A DNA stretch of 64,000 bases from Hanleya hanleyi (GCA_036873755.1 JAVTVY010017254.1:1-64000), one strand, 5' to 3'; numbered from the stretch's first letter, positions 24,276 to 35,938 are shown. Notes: generated by a model from the letters alone, not told the origin. Numbers and translations are program-made.

Positions 24276-25965
24276 TGTGCATAAATGATATTTTATTTTA
24301 TTTTGAAAGATGAAAGATAACGGTCCATGTCTAATTGTTCGCCGTGCTATGCGTGACTCAATTGCTGGGACACAGATTTGCACTCCATAAAATTTCTTTT
24401 GCACTCCCAATTTCAAATTTCTAGCTAATAATACACTGCCCCCTGTGTATATGCCGGAACTTCCCTGGTCATTCATTTCCGCTGTCCAGCTCCTTTCATT
24501 TCCATAAATAGCAAAAGAAGAAAAAACTATAGAGCTTCATATCTTCCAAACACGAAATTTTGACACTAACTGATTGAACATTTATTCAATTTACACCTAT
24601 AACTTATAAACAAGTCTTGGGTTTTTACATCTTTTCATGGTAAAATTCGCAAAAATCACCGAAAATTTTGTGCCATCGTTCCGACACCCGATTTTGACCC
24701 CACCACTCGGGCTTCTATGTTTCCCTAACAAGCGAATAATTTTCCTAGCCCTGTGATATTTCACATCCAAAAAGCTGAATACCTAAGCTTTTTATTGATA
24801 AGACATTTAGTCAGTATATTATCACGATATAAGTAAATTTCACACATATGTTGCATTGCATGTGCCATTTTTGCATGGCGATCGATGTGTCCCCCACATT
24901 GACCATGTGGTGAACACAGCCTACATAAGGTATCGTCACTTAAAGTGAGACAGACACGTCTGACGACATCACTTCAATGCCTATTCTATGACTAAACCCT
25001 ACGTTGTCAATATCACAATACTCAGTGTCAATATAGGTATAGCTTACTGAAGTATACTGACAGGAGACGGTCGTCTTCAGCCTTTTTGATTTCATGGAGA
25101 AATATTTTGAAAAGATTGATGACATCACTGATGTCTGGTTGTTAGATGGTTTGTTAACAAACCATGTTAATAGCCCACTTTTAAAACTTGATTCTTTTAT
25201 GCAATCAATAAATTAAATTTCCATTGACTGTATGCTCGAAATTGTAAGACTTTAAGTGATGGCACAGCCGTATAGCATGTGTGTGTGTTGTTGTTGTCTA
25301 ATTTGCTTCTACTCCGTAAGCTGTATTGGTCACAATGGAAAATAAATGTCAACCATTGTCCTGTATTAGAAGATTCACACTTTGCGTTATTGTTCATGTG
25401 CATGTGTTGTTGTTGTTGTTCAGTTGTGCAGTTCAATACAGCCCTGCAGTCAGTGAGTGTCAAGCTGTGCTAGTGACAGTACGTTGTATCTGTGGATAAC
25501 TATAATTCCAGCCTTTTATGTTCACCTTCCTTACCATCACCCAAATCACGCACATAACGCAGTGGTTTGAAGAAGTCCATTGTCCATGCCTTCTTCTCTC
25601 ACGCCATACTTCTTTTCTGTTTATTGGCGTCTAGGCAGCCGATCTCGCATTGTCTCGCTGCAACCCAATCTGCTTTCAATGAGCGCTTTACGGTATGTAC
25701 AATGATAAACTCTGCCATGTTATGTACCAATCTAGAGGCTCAGCCTTGTTGTTGTTGTTGTTGTTCCGGACGTCCCTCCTTTCAGACTAGGAGCACCCTC
25801 TTACAGAGGTATTTAGAAGCTTGCAGTAACCCCGCCGCTTACTAGGGTGGTCGAGACAGGGTCAGTAGCAGTCGAGGTCCCGTGCTGTGCAGGCTGTGCA
25901 GTAACTTATTTACAGTGCATTGACACCTCCTGACTGTACATATAGACCCGTCTCTTTTTCTGACC
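24276..25965. other. No gene recognised; GTT microsatellites
   Basis: Short gtt runs lie at 25285-25298, 25405-25420 and 25746-25765. Frames at 25197-25463 (-) and 25567-25845 (+) are not recognised. The rest is AT-rich. Confidence 0.45.
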
Positions 25966-26236
25966 AGGTGTGTGCGATGAACTACTGTGAGTGGATTTAT
26001 ATAGCGGTCACTGAAAGACACCCAGGTACTTTATTTCCCAAGTGCCTCCGCTGGAGAAGGTCTAGCGTAGCAACTAGTTCCACCATCAGTCCATATTACC
26101 CTGGACACCGAATCAGTCCAGCGCCTTGTGAATAGGCGAGTATATATGTAAGCGGTCACTGGCGAGGCGCGAACCCACGCCAGCTGTAGCACTCCGGGTC
26201 AGAGTCAGACACTCTAACCATTCGGCCACGACACGC
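25966..26236 (-). mobile_element. tRNA-derived SINE
   Basis: On the minus strand the head reads tggccgaatggttagagtg (A box, 26210-26228) and gtgggttcgcgcc (B box, 26166-26178), a tRNA-like pol III promoter. It is followed by a body containing gtgtccagggtaatatgg, which is also present in the 5S-headed SINE at 44.6 kb. The sequence does not fold as a complete functional tRNA, and the attached body shows it is a SINE. Confidence 0.8.
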
Positions 26237-26246
26237 TCACGCCCTT

Positions 26247-26778
26247 GTACCTGGGCGGGGGCGGCTGTTGGTTTTTGCTCCTATCTCCGGAACCACAAAA
26301 ACATGATAGCTGACTTTGTAGTTTATCATACTGGAGTGATTTTAAACCTATTTGCATAATCCACCAAGTAGAGAATCATGGGTAAATTCAAAATGGCGAC
26401 CATGTGGGTACCAGAAAAGTGATGTTTTCGTCTCTTTTCTTCAGAATTCCTGTTTTTCTGCAAAGAAAAGTGAGCCAAAGCTATTTTATTGCAAATTAGA
26501 TTATTATTTACCAATTTATTGTGCAGTTTTTGCGAAGAAAACTCATAAATAAAAAATTCGAAAATCTGACCAAAAAATCGTCCAAATGAATGTTTTGAAA
26601 AAGACGTCATCATGGCGGCTATCTTGGATTTTTTTTTTACATTTTCTAGTAGTGCTTGACCCAATGATATACACTCTAGCCTTAGGGATAGCGAAAATAT
26701 ATGGGGGGGGGGGGGGTGGCACTTTCCGCCCCTTCCAAGGTTGCGGTACACCCAAATCGCCCAAGCCAGATAGGGTTA
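26247..26778 (-). mobile_element. TTAA-type MITE, copy A
   Basis: The right end (agccagatagggttaa) and the interior (complement of ctatatattttcgctatcgc, aatcatgggtaaattcaaaa) match the element at 57.46-58.39 kb in inverted orientation. The left end near 26247 corresponds to the other element's caacaggggggg end but has lost a clear ttaa. No transposase is encoded. Confidence 0.7.
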
Positions 26779-26894
26779 ACCCGCCATAAAAAAAAAACAA
26801 AAACCCACTGGTCACTTCTTTAATTCATTATTTTTCTTGGTCAAGTGGTATAAGAAAACTAACAAATAACCTTCTCGAATTTCAGCATCAATAC

Positions 26895-26970
26895 GCCTGT
26901 AGTATAATCGTCGCTATATAGCTGAAATATTGCTGAACGCGACGTTAAATCTTAATTCTCTCTCTCTCTC
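26895..26970 (+). mobile_element. SINE tail fragment with CT microsatellite
   Basis: atatagctgaaatattgctg followed by aacgcgacgttaaat is the standard tail of the local SINEs, here ending in a ctctctctctctc run instead of cactcactcac. Confidence 0.65.
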
Positions 26971-27537
26971 CTAGTTCTATGTTCTTTTCAAAAATTTCTC
27001 TAGAATTACTACCAAGTCACACTGTTGGTTAAATTCATACTAATTAATATTTACTACTTTGCTGAAGTACCATACCGGTAATTATATTGTTTGTCATACT
27101 TGTACAGTTTTACGAGTTGTGCAATAAACATACCGGTATTGTATACCATTTTAATTACCGTACGTAGAAAAGTGTGAACCATTACTGGCTGATTCATTTG
27201 GTCTTCTGATTTACGAACATACATATAGATGGAGAAAACCATAATTTCACAAAACGTTATTCTAGAAATATTGTAGCGATGTTACGAGAAGGCATAAGCT
27301 TCATATATCAAGTCACTGTTCAAACAACATTGACAAAACATTCTGCTAAATGTTAGATGCAGTGCAACTCCACACATTCACGTTGACACAATGTGACATC
27401 ACAACGTTGCTACAACATTATTGGAACAGTATTCTTCACAACGTTTCATCAATGTAACTTGTGTAAGCTACATGAAGGTAAAGCTAGAGAAGTTCAAGTT
27501 CATTTATTTGCAAACTATGCAGGAGTAGGGCCTACAT
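26971..27537. other. No gene recognised
   Basis: AT-rich spacer up to the left LTR. The last four bases (acat, 27534-27537) form the left target duplication of the LTR element. Confidence 0.5.
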
Positions 27538-28197
27538 TGTTACGTCAGCTTTTACCGTAACAGAAAGACGTGTGAAGTCAAGGATTAACAATCAAATATT
27601 TGTTTACAATACTAAAATCATATACAATTTAAATAAGGTTAATACAACAAATAGATGTATGAAATATAGTCTTACTGTTCACTGCTATACCGGTGTACAC
27701 TTTACAGTCCTTGTTGACGCGCACAAATCACTCTTCTGAATAATGGTACTCCAACACTGTTCAGTTGCACACCGTCCCAGTAAATGTCCAATATCCGATA
27801 GCCGTTAACAAATAGCGTAGATTATTACAGCAGCCAAAAGTTAATACACAGGAGTAAATAATCCAGCAGTCCGTAGTTACAGGCAAAAGTAAATCCAGAT
27901 AGTAACACAGTATACCAGTCCCACATACAAAACCAGTTTGAATTTTCTCCTGAATGACTGGGTGATGCGCTATTTATACTCTATGAGGCATTCGAGATCA
28001 TTCTGCCAATCAAGAAGCCTTTAGAACAAACAGCATTACCGCATCATCTGACCTAGATACAATTTAAAATAGTCTTCCAGAAAGCTCTAAATGGCTGACC
28101 CACATAATACTACGTAAACAAGCTTGCGTCAGCCCTATATTCTAGAAACATCCACAATGTCTAATAATAGACTACAATACCATGACACTACAGATAA
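27538..28197 (-). repeat. 3' LTR of the Gypsy element (660 bp)
   Basis: Aligns with 34678-35310 from tgttacgtcagcttttaccg to ccatgaca. The copies differ at many sites. This copy has gaggcattcgagatcattct where the other has a partial internal duplication. No polypurine tract is obvious on its inner side, consistent with rearrangement there. Confidence 0.88.
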
Positions 28198-28224
28198 CCT
28201 TAGAGGCACATCATATTTAGACCT

Positions 28225-28620
28225 ATTACAAGCGTCTGGTCCGTCATTCATAATTCCGCCGTCGTCCATTAGAGAATATCCGCCTCCATAATCCAAAGAC
28301 CTATTCCATGTAACAGTATTAGCACCAAATTCAAAAAGACAATCATAGTGTACATAAACATGGGCTTGTTTCCTGCAAGAGAGAAGCGGTCAACAGTTTT
28401 CAATGATGCCGGCAAGACATCATGATGTTCCAAAAATATCAAATCCGTATCGCTGATCAGTATTCTTAATCCATAATATTCGTTGTAAAGTCGTCATCTA
28501 AAGAATAATGTATCTCAGTCACGCTTTGATTGTGACTGTTCATATGAGTACCATGAGGATATTGAAGTACATGGGTTCATACGGCCCCTAGCCCCGGGTT
28601 AAGCGGAATTAGACACAAGT
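28225..28620. repeat. Inverted duplicate of 31023-31430
   Basis: This stretch is the reverse complement, with few changes, of the 3' non-coding part of the inserted retroelement plus the integrase C-terminal end at 31.02-31.43 kb. It starts at a junction right after aggcacatcatatttagacc, the same sequence that precedes the other copy at 30660. Confidence 0.8.
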
Positions 28621-28621
28621 T

Positions 28622-29146
28622 ACGAAACGTAACGCCATAGATCTTGCACGCTACGCTCGTATTTTGCTATCAGCATGCGATATGTATCGCCAAATTTGAG
28701 AAACTTTGAGTGGAGGCGCTTGGTGGTGTAGCCCTGTTTTATAAGTTTCTGCAACAATGTTTTGTGACGTTGATTAAAATCGTCACATTTAACACAGGAT
28801 CCAGCAAAATAAAATCTCTATAAAAATGAAACTGGCCTTCTCTCTCGTCGATTGTATGACAAAAGAGATGATTACAATTTCGACATCATAAACTATCCCT
28901 TTCAGGACAGTACTATTCCAGTGGGACCTGCATATGGCGTATACATATCATGCCTAGTAGCATTTGCTAGATCCTGTGTTAAATGTGACGATTTTAATCA
29001 ACGTCACAAAACATTGTTGCAGAAACTTATAAAACAGGGCTACACCACCAATCGCCTTCACTCAAAGTTTCTCGAATTTGGCGATACATATCGCAAAAAA
29101 AAATACGAGCGTAGCGTGCAAGATCTATGGTGTTACGTTTCGTAAG
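28622..29146. repeat. Large palindrome, about 178-bp arms
   Basis: 28622-28802 and 28970-29146 are inverted copies (complement of gatcctgtgttaaatgtgac through gcgttacgtttcgt), with roughly 95% identity by eye and a 167-bp loop. Both arms are the 3' coding end of the unassigned retroelement protein. Confidence 0.85.
28813..29145 (+). pseudogene. C-terminal fragment of a retroelement protein (copy 1)
   Basis: A 110-codon open frame reads RRLYDKRDDYNFDIINYPF, TIPVGPAYGVYISCLVAFAR and CDDFNQRHKTLLQKLIKQGY, ending YERSVQDLWCYVS. The LYDKRDD...PAYGVYIS signature is common at the C-terminus of a family of animal reverse-transcriptase proteins; I cannot name the clade. It opposes the host Gypsy element and is 5' truncated, and a near-identical copy lies at 30660-31022. 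An internal aaaaaaaaa run has removed a few codons relative to that copy. Confidence 0.6.
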
Positions 29147-29199
29147 AAAAAAAATATATTACAACAGCAAAAATGTTGACAAACATATGTACATTATAT

Positions 29200-30602
29200 G
29201 CGAGACAAACAATCAGCAATCACATTGCCCTTGCCCTTAATATGTCTGATTTAAATATTGTATTCTTGTAACATCAAACTCCATCTCAACAATCTTTGAT
29301 TTTTTTTTTTCATCTTACTTATCAAAACAAGTGGTTTGTGATCACTGAATACAGTAATTGGCAATGATGAGGAAATAACACACATCAAAATGTTGTAAAG
29401 CCAATATCATTGCCAAACATTCTTGTAACAAAACGGCCCCAGCAGCAACATCACTAGCATCTACAGCCAGTTTAAAAGGTGAATCAAAATCTGGTGCTGA
29501 AAGAACTGGCGCGCTCTTGAGTATGGCTTTCAGGTTTTCAAAAGCTGATTCACATTCATCGGTCCAAACAAAACTTGCCGTTTTTCTTAAGAGTTGAGTT
29601 AAAGGCTCAGTAATATCTGAAAAAAATTGGACAAAATTTTCTGTAGTAACCAGCCATACCCAAGAAACGCATCAGTTCACTTACATGTTGGTCTTGGAAA
29701 TAGCGAGATAGCACTAACCTTAGCATCTACAGGTTTTACCTGACCCTGACCTACAACATGACCCAAGAATGTTACATGGTTGACTGTCAGCTTGGCGTCA
29801 CTTGGTCGATTGAACAGTGCGCGAATTCTCTGTAGATGAACTTCCCATGTATCGCTACAGATAATGACGTCATCAAGTCTCACATCCTTCCAAACCAGAA
29901 GTCACACAGTTGATGAGACGCTGGAACGTGGCCGGAGAATTTTTCATTCCAAATGGCATGACTTTGTACTGGAACAGACTCTCCGAAGGGATGAATACTG
30001 ATATCTCCTTCGCACGATCTGTCAATGGAGCTTGCCAAAATCCTTTCAGAAGTTCAAACTTTGACACAAACTAGGCACTTCGCACTTTATCAATGCAATC
30101 GTCAATGCGTGGAATAGGGAATGTGTCTGTTTTGGTCAATGTGTTCACCTTTCTGTAGTCAATACACATCCTGTAACTGCCATCTGGCTTTGGAACGAGG
30201 ATACAAGGTGAACTCCAGTTACTATTACTTGGTTCAATAAAGTCATTGTCCAATAAATATTGAATCTCTTTTTTTCATTTAGTTTTGTTTAATGGGATTC
30301 AAACGATATGAGTGCTGCTTCACTGGATTAGAATATCCGATATTGACGTCATGTGAAATTTTATCAGTCCGAGTGGGGATATCGGGAAACAAATGTTCGT
30401 ATTGACTGAGCAGAGTTCGAAATTCTTCCTGACGCGCTGGTTCGAGATGACACAACTTGGAATCCAAATTAAGTAGAATGTCAGAGTTCTGTAATTTCGC
30501 CGCTGTCATGGGCTTTTCATTATTATCAGGGTCAGAACTAACTACACTTACAGGGTGTACAATACTATTAGTGCTGTCTCTGACTATGTATAACTTTAAC
30601 AT
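29200..30602 (-). pseudogene. Gypsy reverse transcriptase and RNase H, frameshifted
   Basis: Minus frames in order: a leader with EEFRTLLSQYEHLFPDIPTR; then SSPCILVPKPDGSYRMCIDY and RKVNTLTKTDTFPIPRIDDC; then FQYKVMPFGMKNSPATFQRL; then RLDDVIICSD in place of the usual Y-x-D-D box; then HVTFLGHVVG. A decayed RNase H follows with FSDHKPLVLISKMKKKNQRL and ending HIKGKGNVIADC. At least four frame changes and the altered catalytic box make it inactive. It lies downstream of the integrase, not upstream. Confidence 0.85.
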
Positions 30603-30659
30603 ATTTACATGACATAACTGTTTGTATTTACGCCTGTCAGGAGCCTGAATGATAGCCCT

Positions 30660-31022
30660 ACAGGCACATCATATTTAGATCTATATCTCTACAAAAATGA
30701 AGCGGGCATTCTCTCTCGTCGACTTTATGACAAAAGAGATGATTACAATTTCGACATCGTAAACTATCCCTTTCTGGACAGTAATATTCCAGTGGGACCT
30801 GCATATGGCGTATACATATCTCGCCTAGTAGCATTTGCTAGATCCTGTGTTAATTGTGACGATTTCAATCAACGTCACAAAACATTGTTGCAGAAACTTA
30901 TAAAACAGGGCTATTCCTCCAAGCGCCTCCACTCAAAGTTTCTCAAATTTGGCGATACATATCGCATGCTAATAGCAAAATACGAACGTAGCGTGCAAGA
31001 TCTATGGCGTTACGTTTCGTAA
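30660..31022 (+). pseudogene. C-terminal fragment of a retroelement protein (copy 2)
   Basis: The frame opens with GTSYLDLYLYKNEAGILSRR and continues LYDKRDDYNFDIVNYPF, NIPVGPAYGVYISRLVAFAR and RLHSKFLKFGDTYRMLIAKY, ending DLWRYVS and a stop. It is followed by about 320 bp of non-coding sequence shared with the copies at 28.2-28.6 and 39.0-39.5 kb. It sits between the integrase and RT parts of the Gypsy element in opposite orientation. Family assignment beyond RT-associated is uncertain. Confidence 0.6.
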
Positions 31023-31348
31023 CTTGTGTCTAATTCCGCTTAACCCGGGGCTAGGGGCCGTATGAACCCATGTACTTCAAGATCCTCATGGTGCTCATAT
31101 GAACAGTCACAATCAAAGCGTGACTGAGATACACCATTCTCTAGATAACGACTTATTATGGATTAAGAATACTGATCAGCGATACGGATTTTATATTTTT
31201 GGAACATCATGATGTCTTGTCGGCATCATTGAAAACTGTTGACCGCTTCTCTCTTGCAGGAAACTAGCCTATGTTTATGTATACTATGATTGTCTTTTTT
31301 GAGTTTGGTGCTAATACTGTTATATGGATATGGAATAGGTCTTTGGAT

Positions 31349-32375
31349 TATGGACGCAGATATTCTTTAATGGACGACGGCTGAATTATGAATGACGGAC
31401 TAGACGCTTGTATTACATAATTAAGTTCACATAATTTCTTTTCAATGACATAAGGACCATAATATCTAGCCTTAAGTGGATTATCAGGAATAGGCAGAAA
31501 AGCCAGTACCTTCTCATCAGGTTTGAAACTTCGTTTTAGGGCATGTTTATCATACGTTATTTTCATACATTTTGTGCTGACTTTAAATTTGACATGGCCA
31601 AATCACAATCACATGCTTTAGTCAACCTGGTGTGAAATTCCGACACATACTATAAGAGACTACATGAGTGAAGATCACTGTCTAGGGACTTTTCCTTTAG
31701 TAGTTTAAGTGATCCTCTAATTGTATGACCCAAGACAATTCAAATGGACTGAAGCCTAAAGACTCTTGAACAGACTCTCTAACAGCAAACAATAACAAAT
31801 GTATGCCTTCATCCCAGTCTCTCGCAGTGTCAAATCAATAAATCCTAATCATGTTCTTTAATGTCTGGTGAAATCTTTCTAATGCGCCTTGGCTTTCTGG
31901 GTGGTATGCAGAGGATTTTTACTGCTTTATTCCTAATTCATGCATGACATGGTGAAAAATTCCTGACATGAAATTAGATCCCTGATCAGACTGACCGGAC
32001 TGGGGCAAGTGTGAAAGTGTGAAAAACTTAACTAAGGCCTTAACAATAGTTTTTGCCTTAATATTCCGCAAAGGAATGGCCTCATGGAACCTGGTTGAAG
32101 CACACATGACTGTTAACATGTATTGATTGCCTGACTTTGTTTTTGGTAATGGACCAACACAATCTATAATCACCCTACTAAATGGTTCCTCAAATGCAGG
32201 GGTTGGTTGTAGAGTGGCCTTTGGGATGGTTTGGTTTGGTTTTCCTACCATTTGACATGTGTGGCATGACCTACAAAATTCCGTAACATCTTTCTTTAAA
32301 TTTGGCCAATAGAAATGATTTAGAATTTTGTAATATGTTTGGTTATCACCTAAATGGCCTGAAAGAGGTGTTTGT
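31349..32375 (-). pseudogene. Gypsy integrase, frameshifted
   Basis: The zinc-binding start reads HLGDNQTYYKILNHFYWPNL with FCRSCHTCQ. The catalytic core has RVIIDCVGPLPKTKSGNQY (first Asp) and QSDQGSNFMSGIF (second Asp). After a frameshift near 31918, AYHPESQGALERFHQTLKN supplies the Glu. The C-terminal part (31566-31349) contains RSFKPDEKVLAFLPIPDNPL and YGPYVIEKK, ending near SSIKEYLRP. Its position between protease and RT defines the Gmr1-like order. Confidence 0.88.
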
Positions 32376-32820
32376 TTCTTGAGCTAGTCTGGGGATATCT
32401 GAACGATATGAACTTGGTACTACAATCTGATACTTAACTGCCCACTCATCATCAGGTGACACATCTGGTGGTCGCCATTTGCGCATAAGAACACCATTCT
32501 TACAAAAATAACATACAGGCTCTTGAGTTACATCACACTCATCTATTGCCCTGTCAAACTTGGAAATGTCTTTGTCACTATGCTGTTCATTAAACAGCCG
32601 TGGTTTTGAAATTTTTTCATTAGAACATTCCAATTTGCTATCAAAATGTGGCTTATCAGCCTCATCATTTAAACACACGAAAGTGTCGGCCAAACAAACG
32701 TCATCGATGACCTCATCTTTAAGAAACTTTTCAGACTCCTCAGCCAATTTACTCGCGGCTCTAGTAACTGCACATGCAGGATACAACTGGATCATGGATC
32801 TGATCCAAACAAAGCTTGTC
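32346..32820 (-). pseudogene. Protease-integrase linker of the Gypsy element
   Basis: A 149-codon minus frame begins near YPACAVTRAASKLAEESEKF and holds VCYFCKNGVLMRKWRPPDVS. The V-T-R-A and N-G-V-L-M-R-K-W segments are typical of the stretch just before the integrase zinc finger in animal Gypsy elements. Frame breaks occur on both sides. Confidence 0.75.
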
Positions 32821-32822
32821 AG

Positions 32823-33250
32823 TTACAATCGGGTTAACCCCGACCTTATCTCCCGCAAGACCATTTCCAAGAAGTAATTGAACACTCTCAAATGGTAAAC
32901 TACCTTTAATAATGGTAAACTACCTTTAATGCCGTAAACCACCGTAACATGCCCAGAAATTAAGTCGGAAGACAGATGAACGTTATAGAGCGGAACGGGT
33001 GTATAATTTACAGAATCTACCCCTTTAATCAGGACATTACTGCCTGCAGATGAAGAGTCAGAAAACGGCCAAGTATCTGCCAACAAAAGAGACTGGGACG
33101 CGCCCGTGTCTCGCAAAATCTTCACAGGAGTAGCCTTAGACAAATCACATGAAAGTGGCACAAAACCATTGTGGATAAATGGTTCAAAAATCTCCATAAC
33201 AGGATTTGAAAAACTGCCAACCTTATCCTCGATAGAACTAATAGGTAGAG
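32823..33250 (-). pseudogene. Aspartic protease domain of the Gypsy element
   Basis: The C-terminal half of the 295-codon minus frame (33710-32823) contains KILRDTGASQSLLLADTWPF, with the D-T-G-A active site at residues 201-204 (about 33110-33099). It is fused downstream of the gag zinc knuckle. The reading frame is lost near 32825. Confidence 0.8.
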
Positions 33251-33359
33251 TGTCCCTGGCCATCTTAACGTCATATACACTATGAACGTCACTAACCTGC
33301 TTGGGTATAGATCTTGAAGTGAGGAAACCACTGGGCTTTTGAAAGGCTTGTTCTTGTTG

Positions 33360-34547
33360 TTTTCTTTTCAATTTAAGACAATTAGCCATTAAATGGCCTT
33401 TCTTCTTACAATAATTATAAATGGGAGATTTATTTAGAATGTTAAAAGTGGGTGACTGAGACTGTGTGTTTGACCTTTGACCTTTGTAACTGGAGTTAGA
33501 AGTTTTAGGCCCTGAGAAAGAACTGGGTTTGTTACCTAAGAGATTAGACTGGAATGAACTTGGCTTAACAGCATTGACAAATGATAATTTGTGTGTCTGA
33601 GCGTATTCGTCAGCAAAACGTGCTGCCCGATCTAAGGTATTGGCATTCTTTTCATCAAGAAATGTTCTAATATCACCATGGATACACCTTTTAAATTCCT
33701 CTACCAGCAATTGTTGTCAATTTTAACCGAGGCACACCACCTATCAAATAACTGTTCTTTTGAACGAGCAAATTCTACATGAGTCTGAGAGTTATCTTTT
33801 TCACAACTACGAAACTTTTGTCTATAGGCTTCAGGAACTAATTCATAACCTTTAAGGATTAAACCCTTCCCTGTATCATAATTTGATGCTTGCTCTAGTG
33901 TCAATTGAGTGTAAATGTCCCTTACCTTTCCGATCAAAACACTTTGAAGAAGTAAACTCCAATTTTCTTTTGGCCAGTTTAAATTTTTAGCAATTTTCTC
34001 AAAATGCAGAAAATATTTATCAACTTCTTTTTCCTGAAATGGTGGGATGAGACGTATTTGACGAGCCACATCAAATTTTGATTGTGATTGTACAGGTGCA
34101 TGTGCAGGAGGACTTGTTTGCGACTGTAATTCCATATGCTTTATTTCTAACTGAAACTGTCTTTCTTTCTCTCTTTTCTAACTTTTCTCTCTCTAATTCG
34201 CTGTCTCTTTCTTTCTCTATTTTTTATCTCTCTAACTGAAACTGTCTTTCTTCCCTTTCTTTCTCTAATTCAAATTCTAATTTCTTTAATTCCAGCTGAT
34301 TTTGCAATTCTAATTTCCTTATTTCCAAATCATCAGCTGTTTACTCAGTTAAATCAAAATCACTTTCATCCCAAATTAGTTTGCTAACAAAATGACTAAT
34401 AATGAGTTTCTTGATTTCTTGCTTTCTCAAAGATGTTTCAACTTTATTTTGTATGAATTTACACAGCGCGAACAAATCTTCTTTGCGTAGTTCGTTAAAT
34501 ACCTCCTGACTAGGCTTTAAGGCAAACTGTGCGGGGTCAAATGACAT
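33360..34547 (-). pseudogene. Gypsy gag with SCAN-like segment and zinc knuckle
   Basis: Three minus frames in order: 34547-34341 (start MSFDPAQFALKPSQEVFNEL), 34135-33701 (capsid-like, EVDKYFLHFEKIAKNLNWPK), and 33710 onward. The last begins LVEEFKRCIHGDIRTFLDEK and continues AARFADEYAQTHK, which resembles the SCAN domain; SCAN is thought to derive from Gmr1-like capsids. The zinc knuckle YNYCKKKGHLMANC has Tyr (residue 98) where the first Cys of C-C-H-C is expected. A low-complexity coiled stretch (34140-34330) separates the first two frames. Confidence 0.75.
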
Positions 34548-34654
34548 GCTGATAGTGTACTCCCTGACTTCACAAATTTAGACAATGTTGTACAGCTGTA
34601 TCAATTTAGAACTATGTTGCAAAGCCGCCAGCTGATCAATAATGTAAACAAACC

Positions 34655-34672
34655 TCCCGGACAAGGCCCCCA
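34655..34672 (-). other. Probable tRNA primer-binding site
   Basis: On the minus strand, tgggggccttgtccggga lies 5 bases inside the 5' LTR end. It resembles the complement of the 3' end of tRNA-Pro (tgggggctcgtccggga) with one extra base. Assignment of the primer tRNA is tentative. Confidence 0.55.
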
Positions 34673-34677
34673 ATTTC

Positions 34678-35310
34678 TGTTACGGCAGCTTTTACCGTAA
34701 CAGAAAGACGTGTGAAGTCAAGGATTAACAATCAAATATTCATTTACAATACTAAAACCATATACAATTTAAGTAAGGTTAATACAACAAATAAATGTAT
34801 GAAATCTAGTCTTACTGTTCACTGCTATACGGGTGTACACTTTACAGTCCTTGTTGACGCGCACAAATCACTCTTCTGAATAATGGTAATCCAACACTGC
34901 TCAGTTGCACATAGTCCCAGTAAATGTCCAATATCCGATTGTCGTTAACAAATAGCGTAGACTATACAGCAGGAGTAAATAATCCAGCAGTCCGCAGTTA
35001 CAGGCAAAAGTAAATCCAGATAGTAACTGTCTCACATAAAAAAGCCAGTTTGAATTCCCTCCTGAATGACTGACTGATGCGCTATTTATACTCTAAACAC
35101 AGTATAACAGTCTCACCTAAAAAGTCATTTTGAATTCCCTCCTGAATGACACACAGCATTACCGCATCATTTGACCTAGATACAATTTACAATTGTCTTC
35201 TAGAAAGCTCTAAGTAGTTGACCCACATAATAGTACGTAAACAAGCTTGCGTCAGCCCTAGATTCTAGAAACATCCACAATGTCTAATAATAGACTAAAA
35301 TGCCATGACA
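34678..35310 (-). repeat. 5' LTR of the Gypsy element (633 bp)
   Basis: Starts tgttacggcagcttttaccg and ends ccatgaca. On the minus strand a TATA-like gagtataaatag lies inside it (near 35085-35095). An internal partial duplication of tttgaattccctcctgaatg distinguishes it from the other LTR. Confidence 0.88.
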
Positions 35311-35610
35311 ACATATATCAAGGGGAGGTAATCACTTCTCAGTATAAAATATAAATGAGCATCTCGGACACATGATGAATGGTCCATGCTTCGTGTAAGG
35401 GAGCATGAAAGAGAGAATCATACTCCCCTACATTTCGCTCTTCAATTTAAAGCGTTGGGGAGGAGGGGGCTATGAAGCTCAACTAAATTAAAGCGCGTCG
35501 GATGGGGTTGCTGATGGCATAAATTATTTCTTCACTTCACGGCGGCCTTCTCATCTGCAGTTAGCGGCTTTCTAGAATATTTACCTCTAGCTGACAGCCC
35601 TGGGTATTAT
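35311..35610. other. No gene recognised
   Basis: Begins with the right acat target duplication, then unassigned sequence up to the next palindrome. Confidence 0.5.
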
Positions 35611-35858
35611 GGTTTGTTAATAACAGCATCTTGAAGTAGTGGATTTGTGCAAAATCCTCTATTTGGAGTTGAAAACAGAACACTATTCTTTCCGTATATG
35701 AAGCCAGTCGACAACCAAGATAAACTTAACCCCGAAATATTGACCGTGTTCTGGACTGGCTCCATATGTTTACAGAGAGAAAAGTGTGCTGTTTTCACCT
35801 CAAACTAGACGATTTTGCACAAATCCACTATTTCAAGATGCTTTTATTAAGAAACCTT
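35611..35858. repeat. Fold-back (palindromic) element, about 248 bp
   Basis: The left arm (ggtttgttaataacagcatc, tagtggatttgtgcaaaatc) pairs with the complement of the right arm (ggtttcttaataaaagcatc, tagtggatttgtgcaaaatc). Arms are about 100 bp with about 80-85% identity by eye. No coding potential. Confidence 0.75.
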
Positions 35859-35938
35859 AAGACCCAAGGCCAACAAAATACTCAGAGCATAAGACAAGAT
35901 ATAATACTTTAAGCTATTAAACTGAATAATTACTTTTA

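Larger units (their letters stand above)
27538..35310 (-). mobile_element. Ty3/Gypsy LTR retrotransposon, Gmr1-like domain order, decayed
   Basis: Two direct LTRs (27538-28197 and 34678-35310) bound 6.5 kb whose pol and gag remnants read on the minus strand. Outer ends are tgttacg...ccatgaca, flanked by acat on both sides (27534-27537 and 35311-35314). From the 5' LTR the minus-strand order is gag, protease, integrase, then RT and RNase H. This order is characteristic of Gmr1-like elements rather than standard Gypsy elements. Frameshifts, LTR divergence with indels, and inserted segments show an old dead copy. Confidence 0.88.

Noticed and set aside
26155..26236. Possible minus-strand tRNA gene
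   Set aside because: A and B boxes are present, but the acceptor arms do not close and the sequence continues into a SINE body.
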